Shown here piece after piece: positions 1 through 7,600 of a DNA stretch of 58,342 bases (position 1 is its first letter; every line of letters starts with the position of its first letter). The notes under the pieces were generated by a model, which worked only from the letters and a program-made list of their open reading frames with translations, was not told where the DNA came from and did no database searches. The DNA comes from Waterburya agarophytonicola KI4. Lineage in GTDB: Bacteria; Cyanobacteriota; Cyanobacteriia; Cyanobacteriales; Xenococcaceae. The stretch is taken from positions 1 to 58,342 of the forward strand of contig NZ_JADWDC010000027.1 in the NCBI RefSeq assembly GCF_020640915.1, given 5' to 3'. A program made the position numbers and the translations under genes.

Positions 1-529
1 TTTGGTCGAGATATCTCAGGTCTATTTCTCCGTTTCTCTCTTGCTCTATTAATTTTGTAAGTACTGGTATCTTTACTTCAAGCTCCCACTCATCAGGTTC
101 TTTGCTTAATCCTCTTTTCATTCTTTTCCATCTCATCTCCAGCTTTTTTATAATTCTCTTGACGGTATCTTTGCTAAGGGTTATTCCCCATTCTTTTTGC
201 GCTTTTTCTACTACCCTTAATAGGGTCTTGGGTTCTTTCTTTGCCCAAGCCTTTACTTGTTCTTTCTGGGACTGGTTTAGTTTGGGTTTTCTTCCTCTGC
301 CTGGATTATTATATAACCCAACTATTTTTTCATCTTCCCACTTAGTAAACCAGTTATATATGGTTTTACGACCTACACCAAATATAACCATTAGCTGCTT
401 GATTGGTAATCCTTGATAACTAAGTATCAAGCATTTGGCTCTATTTCTAACTTGATAATATTTGCTTTCTTTACTGATTCGCTGTAGTAGCTTGATATTT
501 TCTGGGTTTAGATCTCGAATATATCTCAT
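1..529 (-). CDS. IS630-family transposase, N-terminal part (cut by window edge)
   Basis: An open frame on the minus strand starts at an ATG at 529 and runs off the window after about 176 residues. Residues 40-70 look like a helix-turn-helix (GLPIKQLMVIFGVGRKTIYN), followed by a basic linker (PGRGRKPKLN) and a second helical DNA-binding region, as in IS630/Tc1-type transposases. The last visible residues (IDLRYLDQ) match where the first catalytic Asp of the DDE domain is expected, so the catalytic core lies outside the window. No frameshift is seen in the visible part. Whether the element is complete cannot be judged here. Confidence 0.8.
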   Translation of the reverse strand, partial: MRYIRDLNPENIKLLQRISKESKYYQVRNRAKCLILSYQGLPIKQLMVIFGVGRKTIYNWFTKWEDEKIVGLYNNPGRGRKPKLNQSQKEQVKAWAKKEPKTLLRVVEKAQKEWGITLSKDTVKRIIKKLEMRWKRMKRGLSKEPDEWELEVKIPVLTKLIEQERNGEIDLRYLDQ

Positions 530-595
530 GAAGACACTATTTTAGCGGTTTCATCTTATTCTACATATAGGTAATTAATTTTGCATCGCTACTTA

Positions 596-654
596 TTACT
601 TCAACTCGATTCTAGCCATGATCGATTACCTAGGCTAGAATCGAGTTGAAGTAA
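596..654. repeat. Perfect 22-bp inverted repeat with 15-nt loop
   Basis: Bases 596-617 and 633-654 are exact reverse complements (22 bp, no mismatch), separated by 15 nt. It lies between the IS630-type transposase start and the ComFB-like gene. No T-run follows either arm, so it is not a typical intrinsic terminator. It could be a mobile-element end structure, an excision scar or a protein-binding palindrome. Confidence 0.85.
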
Positions 655-675
655 CTGGTTAGGATAGAGAAATAT

Positions 676-1449
676 ATGCATGATTTTCTGGGAGAAGTAC
701 CAACGGGTCACATTGATTTAATTGATGTTTTAGCAGATATTAGATTGATTAATGTCACCGAAATTAAAATTATTCAAGAAGTCGTGAGTTTTATTGATAC
801 TCACTATCAAGAACATAAGTCAATGATTTCGCCAGCAAAAGTAGCTGCTTTAATTCTCAATCGTGACGATATACCAAATTTATATGCGACTTCTTTTAGA
901 GGTCATAATAATCAAGTATTAGAATTTCAAAATAAATTTGGTATTAATGGTTTCAAAATCAGAGAAAAGCTAGTTCCTTGGGCATTGGACAAGATAATTA
1001 GATCGGGATTGCCTCAAAGTTTAACTCAAGATTTGGCAATGGCTATCAATACTTCTAGAAGTGCTTCACCATTAGACGATGAAAATTTATTAGAAATTTT
1101 AGCGACTATCAATTTAGCTAATGTAGCCGAATTTCAGGTTATCAAAGATGCTGTTAAATGCGTTAATAGTAAATATCCCAATGCAGTTAGACGCATAAAT
1201 TTATCTGATGTTTGTGCTTTGGTACTCAATCATGATGTTGTCACTTCTTTATATGCAACTTCAGAAGAAGAATACAATCAACTAAAAACAACTTACATTA
1301 ATGAATATCAAACTCAAATTGATGAAGTTATTGTTCAAATAGTAGATAAGATTCACAAAGAAGGTTCGGAGTATTCCTTTAGCCATGATTCTTTAGTAGC
1401 AGTTAATTTTCAACGACGCAAGAAGTTAACTAAGTTTTGGAATATTTAA
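676..1449 (+). CDS. Tandem ComFB-domain protein (late competence/c-di-GMP receptor family)
   Basis: The 257-residue protein holds two copies of a ComFB-like domain, at about residues 15-90 and 140-215. Each has a helix ending in an Asn-rich or VNSKYP-type stretch, then a conserved core: ISPAKVAALILNRDDIPNLY in copy 1 and INLSDVCALVLNHDVVTSLY in copy 2, both followed by ATS. The ALNR...LYATS signature is typical of cyanobacterial ComFB proteins. Some members are reported to bind cyclic di-nucleotides and to affect motility and natural competence. Most family members carry one such domain, so the tandem form is notable. The start follows an AGGA-like site about 11 nt upstream. It is a single gene ending in a strong hairpin. 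A cyclic-di-GMP enzyme is encoded elsewhere in the window. Confidence 0.7.
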   Translation: MHDFLGEVPTGHIDLIDVLADIRLINVTEIKIIQEVVSFIDTHYQEHKSMISPAKVAALILNRDDIPNLYATSFRGHNNQVLEFQNKFGINGFKIREKLVPWALDKIIRSGLPQSLTQDLAMAINTSRSASPLDDENLLEILATINLANVAEFQVIKDAVKCVNSKYPNAVRRINLSDVCALVLNHDVVTSLYATSEEEYNQLKTTYINEYQTQIDEVIVQIVDKIHKEGSEYSFSHDSLVAVNFQRRKKLTKFWNI

Positions 1450-1489
1450 AATTTGTTGATGTTTAACAAGTCAATGGTTGATTATAAAA

Positions 1490-1528
1490 AAGCGTAGCTT
1501 GATCTCTAAATCAGATTAAGCTACGCTT
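1490..1528 (-). terminator. Intrinsic terminator, best placed for pobA
   Basis: Arms 1490-1505 and 1513-1528 pair over 16 bp with one mismatch. On the minus strand the stem is followed by six Ts (AAAAAA at about 1485-1491 on the plus strand), downstream of pobA. It may also stop the ComFB-like gene, but the plus-strand tail is weaker. Confidence 0.75.
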
Positions 1529-1548
1529 ATTACTTATTACTTATGGAT

Positions 1549-2829
1549 TTACCCTACTCTCAAAGGAGGTAATTCAGCAGGATTTAATTTGATTACTTGA
1601 GTTGTTTTTTTAGCAGTAATTGATTTGCTTGCAGAGCGATCGCCTGGAAGATAGCCTACATATTTACGAGCAAAATCAAGAGCATAAATTTCCGAATTCA
1701 TTAATTGCGATCGCTTGAATTGTTGAACTCTTTGCTGAGATTTTCCTTCAATCGTATTATCCTGGACATTAATCATATGCAATAAAGATTCAGAAAACTG
1801 TTGTGTTTGTCTGATTGCAGGGATACGATTTTGGGAATATTTTTTCAGGGGAAGATTGTCGTGATAGCGATAGTAACTAACAAAAGATTTGCCCAATACA
1901 TCTGCATCTTGGATGGCAAGATTCATGCCTTTTCCTCCTGCTGGAGTCATAATATGGGCAGAGTCTCCAGCTAGGAATAGACGACAGTGTTGCATGGTTT
2001 GGGTGGCAAAACTACGCATCTTTAATATTTGCTTGCCAATAATTTTACCCTCAGTTAGCTTCCAGCCATCTTTTGCCAATCTTAAATGAAGTTCCGACCA
2101 AATGCGACTGTCTGACCAATCAACAACCTTATCTTCTAAAGGAATTTGTAAATAATAGCGGGAGATTTTTTCATTGCGTAACATATGTCCTGCAAAGCCG
2201 TTGGGATGCAAGCCATAAATGATATGCTCGGTGGAAGGCGGTGCTTCGGCGGTAATTGCCAACCAAGCATAGTCAAAATCTTTGCCGTAGGGTTTAGTAA
2301 TGGTTTCGGGAATAGAAGCGCGGGAAACACCATGAAAACCATCACATCCTGCGATAAAGTCACATTTAATTAGGAGGGTTTTTCCGTTTTGCTGACACTT
2401 AATCCAAGCACCGTGACTATTATTGGTAATTTTAATACCTTGAGTATTGAATAAAATTTCCCCTGCTGCTTGCTCAAATTTCTCAATTAGATCGACTAAT
2501 ATTTCCTGTTGGGGATAGGTGTAGTGAGTTTGTCCCTGACATTTTCTAGCGTAATCTAAAATAAAGCTTTTTTCTGGAGTGCGGAATTCACATTTACCGT
2601 GGGGTATACCTTCGGCAAAAAGGCGATCGCTCAAGCCGTGTTCCTTGAGAATTGTAACTGTCTGATTATCTACTAAACCAGCACGAGAACGAGCATATAT
2701 TTCTGCTTGGGAGTATTTCTCAATCACAATGCAAGGAATGTGATTTTGGCGTAGAATATTAGCGATTAGTAGTCCAGCAGGACCCGCACCAATGATACAA
2801 ACTTTAGTAGCGATTTGATTAATAGACAT
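1549..2829 (-). CDS. pobA: 4-hydroxybenzoate 3-monooxygenase (FAD-dependent)
   Basis: This class A flavoprotein hydroxylates 4-hydroxybenzoate to protocatechuate with NAD(P)H and O2. The N-terminus has the dinucleotide-binding GAGPAG motif. RAGLVDNQTV fits the PobA RAG(V/L) motif, DFIAGCDGFHGVSR the PobA IAGCDGFHG motif, and GDSAHIMTPAGGKGMNLA the FAD ribityl motif. The ATG at 2829 was chosen because GGAG lies just upstream and the protein then begins directly at the Rossmann fold. A longer reading frame would overlap the upstream gene. At 426 residues it is longer than typical PobA (about 394), with the extra length at the C-terminus. The gene lies 40 bp downstream of a chorismate lyase gene that can supply its substrate. 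Confidence 0.85.
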   Translation of the reverse strand: MSINQIATKVCIIGAGPAGLLIANILRQNHIPCIVIEKYSQAEIYARSRAGLVDNQTVTILKEHGLSDRLFAEGIPHGKCEFRTPEKSFILDYARKCQGQTHYTYPQQEILVDLIEKFEQAAGEILFNTQGIKITNNSHGAWIKCQQNGKTLLIKCDFIAGCDGFHGVSRASIPETITKPYGKDFDYAWLAITAEAPPSTEHIIYGLHPNGFAGHMLRNEKISRYYLQIPLEDKVVDWSDSRIWSELHLRLAKDGWKLTEGKIIGKQILKMRSFATQTMQHCRLFLAGDSAHIMTPAGGKGMNLAIQDADVLGKSFVSYYRYHDNLPLKKYSQNRIPAIRQTQQFSESLLHMINVQDNTIEGKSQQRVQQFKRSQLMNSEIYALDFARKYVGYLPGDRSASKSITAKKTTQVIKLNPAELPPLRVG

Positions 2830-2869
2830 AATTACTTCTCCTCGATAGTTAAATGTGAATGACGGAAAT

Positions 2870-3418
2870 TTAATCAACAAAGTGGCTGGTGGGAAATTTT
2901 TCCGTAATTTGCATTGCGGGTAAGCCATTCATTAAGACTAGATAGGTGCGATAAATAATCTCTGCATTGGCTTCGATCTTAAAATATTTAGCTAATTTAC
3001 CCGCAGGTTCGATTCCACAATCAATAATTTCGCGATAGGTTTCGATTTTGTTTTCTCGAAGTAGCTTACCAATGGGTTGACGGCTAAAAATTAATTTATT
3101 ACGAATTTCTGGATCGAGACGTTCTAATACTAGATAGGAATCAGCGTATAGATAGTTGGTTTTGCTGGTTGTTCCCTGAAGCACAATCGAACGTTCGATG
3201 ACTTGTTGTTTTGACTCTAGTTGAAGGGATGAAAGTTGAGAGTCGCACTTAACTAGTTTTTGGTGTAGTTTAACTGCTTCTACTGTTTCTCCTGAATATG
3301 CTTGAATGATATCGGTAATTCTGCCATCGGTAACTAACATCAAGCGTTGTAAAAAGCTTTTGACGGGTAAGGTAGCTTGTTTGGGTTTAAAGTTTAAAGT
3401 GGGTGCTGCGATAACCAT
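2870..3418 (-). CDS. Chorismate pyruvate-lyase family protein (DUF98)
   Basis: The 182-residue product resembles cyanobacterial chorismate lyases of the DUF98 family, which convert chorismate to 4-hydroxybenzoate plus pyruvate. Supporting features are the LVTDGRITDII start, the central ERSIVLQG and YADSYLVL segments, the KLIFSRQPIGKLL stretch and the C-terminal YRTYLVLMNGLPAMQITEKF. The family normally supplies the plastoquinone head-group precursor. Here it sits directly upstream of pobA, so 4-hydroxybenzoate could be channelled to protocatechuate. The ATG at 3418 is preceded by AGGAG at good spacing; an ATG 15 bp further upstream overlaps that site and is less likely. Confidence 0.8.
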   Translation of the reverse strand: MVIAAPTLNFKPKQATLPVKSFLQRLMLVTDGRITDIIQAYSGETVEAVKLHQKLVKCDSQLSSLQLESKQQVIERSIVLQGTTSKTNYLYADSYLVLERLDPEIRNKLIFSRQPIGKLLRENKIETYREIIDCGIEPAGKLAKYFKIEANAEIIYRTYLVLMNGLPAMQITEKFPTSHFVD

Positions 3419-3634
3419 ATTCCTACTCCTCAATTAATGGTTGTTTCTGACACTTACTCAATATGTTTTTGAAGAATAATTTATGCAGCTATTGATGACT
3501 CCGCTAATTCCTGATTCCTCGTTCCTCAATTGGCACTCCTATCGGTAAACTATATAGATATGCCCGATCGCATGATTTTATAAAAACTAACGGCTGTTAG
3601 CCGACTTGAGATAACAAACAAATATAGAGTGGAT

Positions 3635-4504
3635 ATGAGTAATATAGTTTGGGAATTAGATTTTTATTCACGTCCAGTTTTAGACGAAAATGGCAAAAAG
3701 CAATGGGAAGTTTTGATTTGTGAAAGTCCCAACGATATAGAACGATCGCCTGATACTTTATTTAAGTATGCTGAATATTGTTCTAGCACTAGCGTTAACT
3801 CTTTGTGGTTGAGAGAAGCCATCGAAAGAGCGATCGCCGAAGCAGGAACATCTCCCAAGAAAATTCGCTTCTTTCGCCGTCAAATGAACAACATGATCGT
3901 CAAAGCTTGTGAAGATATAGGAATTACTCCTCTACCCAGTCGTCGCACCTATGCTTTAAATCAATGGATTGAAACTAGAATTGATGATGTTTATCCCCAT
4001 GAGGAGGGATACGATCTCAAAACAGCCCAAACCCCCTCCGTACAATATCCGCCTTTAAACCCTATTGCTTTACCCGATGCGGTTAAAGGCGATCGCGGAG
4101 ACAAATGGACTTTGGTTAGTTTACCCGCATCAGCATTTGATGAAATGAAAGAATGGGATATTGCTTTTGAAGATTCTTTTTCTCTTTCTTTGGTCAATAC
4201 TACTCCCGATACTATAATTCCTGGTTTGATCGTCTATTCTCCCCGCGCAACTCCCCTAGCAGCGTGGATGTCGGGGTTAGAAATGGGTTATCTTCAGTTA
4301 GAAAAGTCCGCACGCTCTCAATTAAGATTAGAAACGGGATTAAGCGATAGCTGGACTTTGGTCAATCTAACCAACAAAGAAATGGTCAAAGAGGCGGAAA
4401 GCTTTGAAACAGCTAAGGAAAAAGCTAACGGAGTACACTTTGTCGCCGTACAAACCGAACCTGATTCGGAATCTTTTGCAGGATTCTGGCTATTAAAAGA
4501 ATAA
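3635..4504 (+). CDS. Tab2/Atab2-family RNA-binding protein (DUF1092)
   Basis: The 289-residue protein begins with IVWELDFYSRPVLDENGKK, the hallmark of cyanobacterial and plastid Tab2/Atab2 proteins. WEVLIC, RRQMNNMI and a C-terminal half ending GFWLLKE follow, all as in the family. In algae and plants Tab2 and Atab2 bind RNA and support translation of photosystem mRNAs such as psaB. The cyanobacterial role is less clear. An in-frame GTG two codons upstream is possible; the ATG at 3635 is preferred because it gives the family's usual short N-terminus. The gene stands alone between divergent and convergent neighbours. Confidence 0.85.
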   Translation: MSNIVWELDFYSRPVLDENGKKQWEVLICESPNDIERSPDTLFKYAEYCSSTSVNSLWLREAIERAIAEAGTSPKKIRFFRRQMNNMIVKACEDIGITPLPSRRTYALNQWIETRIDDVYPHEEGYDLKTAQTPSVQYPPLNPIALPDAVKGDRGDKWTLVSLPASAFDEMKEWDIAFEDSFSLSLVNTTPDTIIPGLIVYSPRATPLAAWMSGLEMGYLQLEKSARSQLRLETGLSDSWTLVNLTNKEMVKEAESFETAKEKANGVHFVAVQTEPDSESFAGFWLLKE

Positions 4505-4534
4505 CCAAAATCTTGGTTGAAACAATTTAACAAT

Positions 4535-4876
4535 TTAACTTTCTAAATAGATATTGATATCTTCAATCAGTTGAGTTAGTTCGGCTTCGCTAGTCAAACG
4601 AATGCGATCGTCTCTCAGGGTAACTAAAATCTTGGCAGCAAAGGGACTGGGATAAATATTGGGGTTGCAGAATATTTCGAGAAAGATGTCTCCTGTATGG
4701 CGATATTCCATCGATTTTTGAGGAGTCGGGCGACTACCCGCACCAGGAGTAAGGCTAGCAATAGTTTTAAGACTCTGCATCAAAGCAGATATTTCTGTCT
4801 GTAGTTGTCTGGCTGCTTCTTCTGAAAAATTGAAGCTAACCGCACCTTGAACTAAATTGAGAGTTAATCGAGTCAT
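4535..4876 (-). CDS. Conserved-looking hypothetical protein
   Basis: This is a 113-residue soluble protein with no signal peptide or membrane span. The N-terminus (MTRLTLNLVQGAVSFNFSEE) and the C-terminal LTSEAELTQLIEDINIYLES suggest a small alpha/beta fold. I do not recognise a named family. The intact reading frame, ATG start and codon use like its neighbours support a real gene. It converges on the Tab2-like gene with 30 bp between stop codons. Confidence 0.6.
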   Translation of the reverse strand: MTRLTLNLVQGAVSFNFSEEAARQLQTEISALMQSLKTIASLTPGAGSRPTPQKSMEYRHTGDIFLEIFCNPNIYPSPFAAKILVTLRDDRIRLTSEAELTQLIEDINIYLES

Positions 4877-4879
4877 TAG

Positions 4880-4944
4880 TTAAAGTTAAAGTTAAATTAA
4901 ATTAAATTAAATAAAAATTGAGATTCAATCCCAATTCTCAATTT
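4880..4944. repeat. TTAAA-type short tandem repeat and adjacent hairpin
   Basis: Bases 4880-4912 consist of repeated TTAAA/TTAAAG units. A 9-bp stem follows (4915-4923 with 4936-4944). It lies in the divergent spacer between the hypothetical gene and the metal exporter. The repeat could vary by slippage and change promoter spacing, but that is inference. Confidence 0.5.
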
Positions 4945-5109
4945 ATCAATTAGAGGATACTTGAAAATCTAACTGTCAAAAAATATCTCAATAAGTTACT
5001 TTTTTTTTCATAACTAAATATACCGATAAATACTATTCAATGGAGATCTCCCACATTTTTCGGATTATCATTGTAGAACTAGAATCTGCTTGCTTTTTTA
5101 TTGTCAACC

Positions 5110-6045
5110 ATGCAAGATAATCGCTCTCAAGTTCGCCGAGTTTTGTGGCTGACTTTACTTTTAAATCTATTTGTGATGGCACTCAAGTTCTCTTTAGGCA
5201 TTGCCACTGGTTCTCTCAGCCTTCAAGCAGATGCTTTACATAGCGTAACTGATAGTGCCAATAACGTACTGGGTTTAGTTACTAATCGCTTTTCTTCTCC
5301 CAAACCAGATCGAGAACATCCTTACGGACATCAAAAATTTGAAGCTGTTGGTGCGTTAGGGATTGCAGCCTTTTTGGGGATTGCTTGCTTTGAAATTTTG
5401 AAAGTAGCCGTAGAAAAGATTTTTGTTTCTACGGGAGATATAAATACGGTTAAAGTATCTCCTGCTGAATTATGGCTATTGCTGCTAGTTTTAGGAATTA
5501 ATATTTTTGTGGCATTTTATGAACGTAGTGTGGGTAGAAAGGTTCATAGTCCTATCTTGATTGCCGATGCCAAACATACTATGAGCGATATCTGGGTTAC
5601 TATGATTGTGATTGCTGGTTTGGTAGGGGTATGGCAAGCAAATAATCTCAATATTCCCCAACTAAGATGGCTAGATGTAGCTTTAGCCTTTCCTGTGGCG
5701 TTGTTGGTGTTTTATAGCGGTTGGGAAGTAATTAGCGACAATTTACCTTGGCTAGTGGATGAAATGGCGATCGCACCAGAAGCGATTAACGATCTGGTGA
5801 TGACAGTGCCAGGAGTAATTAACTGTCATGATATTGCTTCTCGGGGAATGTTGGGCAGACAAGTATTTATTGAAATGCACCTCATCGTCGATACTGATGA
5901 TATATTTATTGCCCACCAAATCACCGAACAAATTGAAGATTTGTTAGAAAAGCGTTTTGGTAATGTAAGGGTTTTGATTCACGTCGAACCACCCGAATAT
6001 GAAGAAAATGAGATCAGTTTTGGTAATACCGAGCCAATTCAATAG
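5110..6045 (+). CDS. Cation diffusion facilitator (CDF) family metal transporter
   Basis: The 311-residue inner-membrane protein has six predicted membrane spans and a C-terminal cytoplasmic domain. Metal-site motifs are visible: DALHSVTDSANN in span 2 and DAKHTMSD in span 5, the paired H/DxxxD arrangement of Zn/Fe/Mn-exporting CDF proteins. A GHQKFEAVGAL segment follows the second span, as in the family. The C-terminal domain (IEMHLIVDTD, VRVLIHVEP) is the dimerising regulatory fold. An in-frame TTG three codons upstream is possible; the ATG at 5110 is preferred. Its 3' end overlaps the convergent nagB gene by 32 bp. The metal cannot be assigned from sequence. Confidence 0.88.
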   Translation: MQDNRSQVRRVLWLTLLLNLFVMALKFSLGIATGSLSLQADALHSVTDSANNVLGLVTNRFSSPKPDREHPYGHQKFEAVGALGIAAFLGIACFEILKVAVEKIFVSTGDINTVKVSPAELWLLLLVLGINIFVAFYERSVGRKVHSPILIADAKHTMSDIWVTMIVIAGLVGVWQANNLNIPQLRWLDVALAFPVALLVFYSGWEVISDNLPWLVDEMAIAPEAINDLVMTVPGVINCHDIASRGMLGRQVFIEMHLIVDTDDIFIAHQITEQIEDLLEKRFGNVRVLIHVEPPEYEENEISFGNTEPIQ

Positions 6046-6823
6046 GATTCTTCCCCGTGCAGAATAGGGTTGCTTGGGGTTGTTGGCGTAAAATAGTTGC
6101 GGGGAAATTGGGTGCGATCGCATTTTCTAGAGTCTTTTTGGTTATTTCTGCTTTATGTTTGCCCCCCGCCAAGCAGAAAATCTTGTTGGCAGCGCAAATT
6201 GTCGGAATGGTTAAGGTGTAGGCGTAATTGGGTACGGCTTCTAGATGGGGAAAATAGCCACCATTGACCTGTTGTTGGCGGGTTTTGGTTTCCAGCTTAA
6301 TTAATTTGACTACTTCTTTATCTTTAAAATTTGCCAGATTGGGTTCGTTGAAAGCAAGGTGTCCGTTATCGCCAATACCCAACAAACAGAGATCGATCGC
6401 CTGTTGCTGTAAGAGTTTACTATAGCGATCGCATTCTTGAAGAGGCTCAGCTGCATCCCCATTAATATAGTGAAAAATGCGGGGTTTGACTCTTTTTTCG
6501 ACTTTATGGTGTAGATAGTAGCGAAAGCTGCCAGAATGATCTGCTTTGATACCTAGATATTCGTCTAAATGGAATACAATAATCCTCGACCAATCAAGAT
6601 CTTTATTTCGTGCGATCGCATCTAAAAACTGTAATTGAGAGTTCCCCGTAGCCAAAATAATACTAGCGGTTTCCTGTTGGGTTAACAAAGATTGTAAATA
6701 TTCTATTGCCAAGGCACTGGCATCTTGAGTTAATTCTGCTGTTGAATTAGTAATTCTCACCGTCAGTTCGTCAACTTGAACTACCTGAGTATCTGGAGGG
6801 GATATTAATGTAGGATCTAACAT
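6014..6823 (-). CDS. nagB: Glucosamine-6-phosphate deaminase/isomerase family
   Basis: This enzyme converts glucosamine 6-phosphate to fructose 6-phosphate and ammonia. NagB signatures are ASIILATGNSQLQFLDAI (substrate phosphate loop), VFHLDEYLGI (active-site Asp), LCLLGIGDNGHLAFNEP (catalytic Asp and His) and LAGGKHKAEITKK near the end. At 269 residues it matches the usual 260-270. The ATG at 6823 gives family length; a longer frame reaching 6976 would run into the divergent peroxidase gene. The start lies 30 bp from that gene's start, so the two share a compact divergent promoter. Confidence 0.85.
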   Translation of the reverse strand: MLDPTLISPPDTQVVQVDELTVRITNSTAELTQDASALAIEYLQSLLTQQETASIILATGNSQLQFLDAIARNKDLDWSRIIVFHLDEYLGIKADHSGSFRYYLHHKVEKRVKPRIFHYINGDAAEPLQECDRYSKLLQQQAIDLCLLGIGDNGHLAFNEPNLANFKDKEVVKLIKLETKTRQQQVNGGYFPHLEAVPNYAYTLTIPTICAANKIFCLAGGKHKAEITKKTLENAIAPNFPATILRQQPQATLFCTGKNPIELARYYQN

Positions 6824-6853
6824 AGCTGGCAAATTTAATTCTAAGACAGAATA

Positions 6854-7336
6854 ATGAGTAATATATCGGATATAAGTGTAAAAACCATCGATGGCAAAGA
6901 ACAAAAATTTGCCGACTATCAGGGAAACGTATTGTTGATCGTTAATGTCGCTTCCTATTGCGGTTATACTCCTCAATATAAAGGACTAGAACAGTTAAAC
7001 CAAGACTACGGGGACAAAGGATTAAAAGTAATGGGTTTCCCCTGTAATGATTTTGGCGCGCAAGAACCAGGATCGAACGAAGAAATTGCTAAATTTTGCG
7101 AAACTAGCTACGGCGTAAACTTCGATTTATTCGATAAGGTTCATGCCAAAGGTGCAGAACAACATCCTTTATATAAAACCCTGACTTCTTCTGTCGAACC
7201 CCAAGGAGATGTTGCTTGGAACTTCGAGAAATTTCTAATTGATAAACAAGGAAATGTTGTTGCTAGATATAAAAGCGGAGTTACTCCAACTTCCTCGGAA
7301 TTAGTTGGCGCAATTGAAACAGAATTGGCTAAATAA
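6854..7336 (+). CDS. Glutathione peroxidase family protein
   Basis: The 160-residue soluble protein has the conserved NVASYCGYTPQYKGLEQL motif with the peroxidatic Cys at about residue 36. GFPCNDFGAQEPGSNEEI holds the catalytic Gln and a second Cys, and WNFEKFLIDKQG carries the Trp and Asn of the tetrad. The active residue is Cys, not selenocysteine, as usual in bacteria. Such enzymes reduce lipid or organic hydroperoxides, often with thioredoxin or NADPH in cyanobacteria. The gene is monocistronic and ends in a hairpin terminator. Confidence 0.93.
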   Translation: MSNISDISVKTIDGKEQKFADYQGNVLLIVNVASYCGYTPQYKGLEQLNQDYGDKGLKVMGFPCNDFGAQEPGSNEEIAKFCETSYGVNFDLFDKVHAKGAEQHPLYKTLTSSVEPQGDVAWNFEKFLIDKQGNVVARYKSGVTPTSSELVGAIETELAK

Positions 7337-7370
7337 CTCATAAATAACTAATAATTTAAAATTGATTTTT

Positions 7371-7408
7371 AAGGCGATCGCTTTTTGATTAAGGCGATCG
7401 CCTTTTTT
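7371..7408 (+). terminator. Intrinsic terminator made of two HIP1 octamers
   Basis: Bases 7371-7381 pair with 7394-7404 over 11 bp. Both arms contain the GCGATCGC octamer. A T-run ends the structure at 7408. It lies 34 bp after the peroxidase stop codon. Confidence 0.75.
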
Positions 7409-7600
7409 GCTGTGTAAGATTACTTAAGTAGTGAATGAAATCAATTGGTAATGCGATCGAAAACACTGCGCTTTCTATCGATGTGGATTAATACTACAAA
7501 AGCTATAAATAGAAAATGTGATGGCTTGGATTAGTTTTTAGAAATAAATATTAGTCCAACAAACCATATAGCTCAACATCTCTTTTATAGGAATACAAAC

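Noticed and set aside
102-416. Plus-strand open frame of 104 residues
   Set aside because: It is antisense to the IS630-type transposase, whose minus-strand protein has a clear helix-turn-helix and family pattern; the plus-strand product is Phe/Leu-rich low-quality sequence.
2830-2928. 32-residue N-terminal extension of PobA
   Set aside because: It would overlap the upstream chorismate lyase gene, and the ATG at 2829 has a good ribosome site and starts directly at the FAD fold.
3004-3020. tRNA-like T-loop sequence (GGTTCGATTCC)
   Set aside because: It lies inside the chorismate lyase coding frame, and no acceptor or anticodon stems can be built around it.
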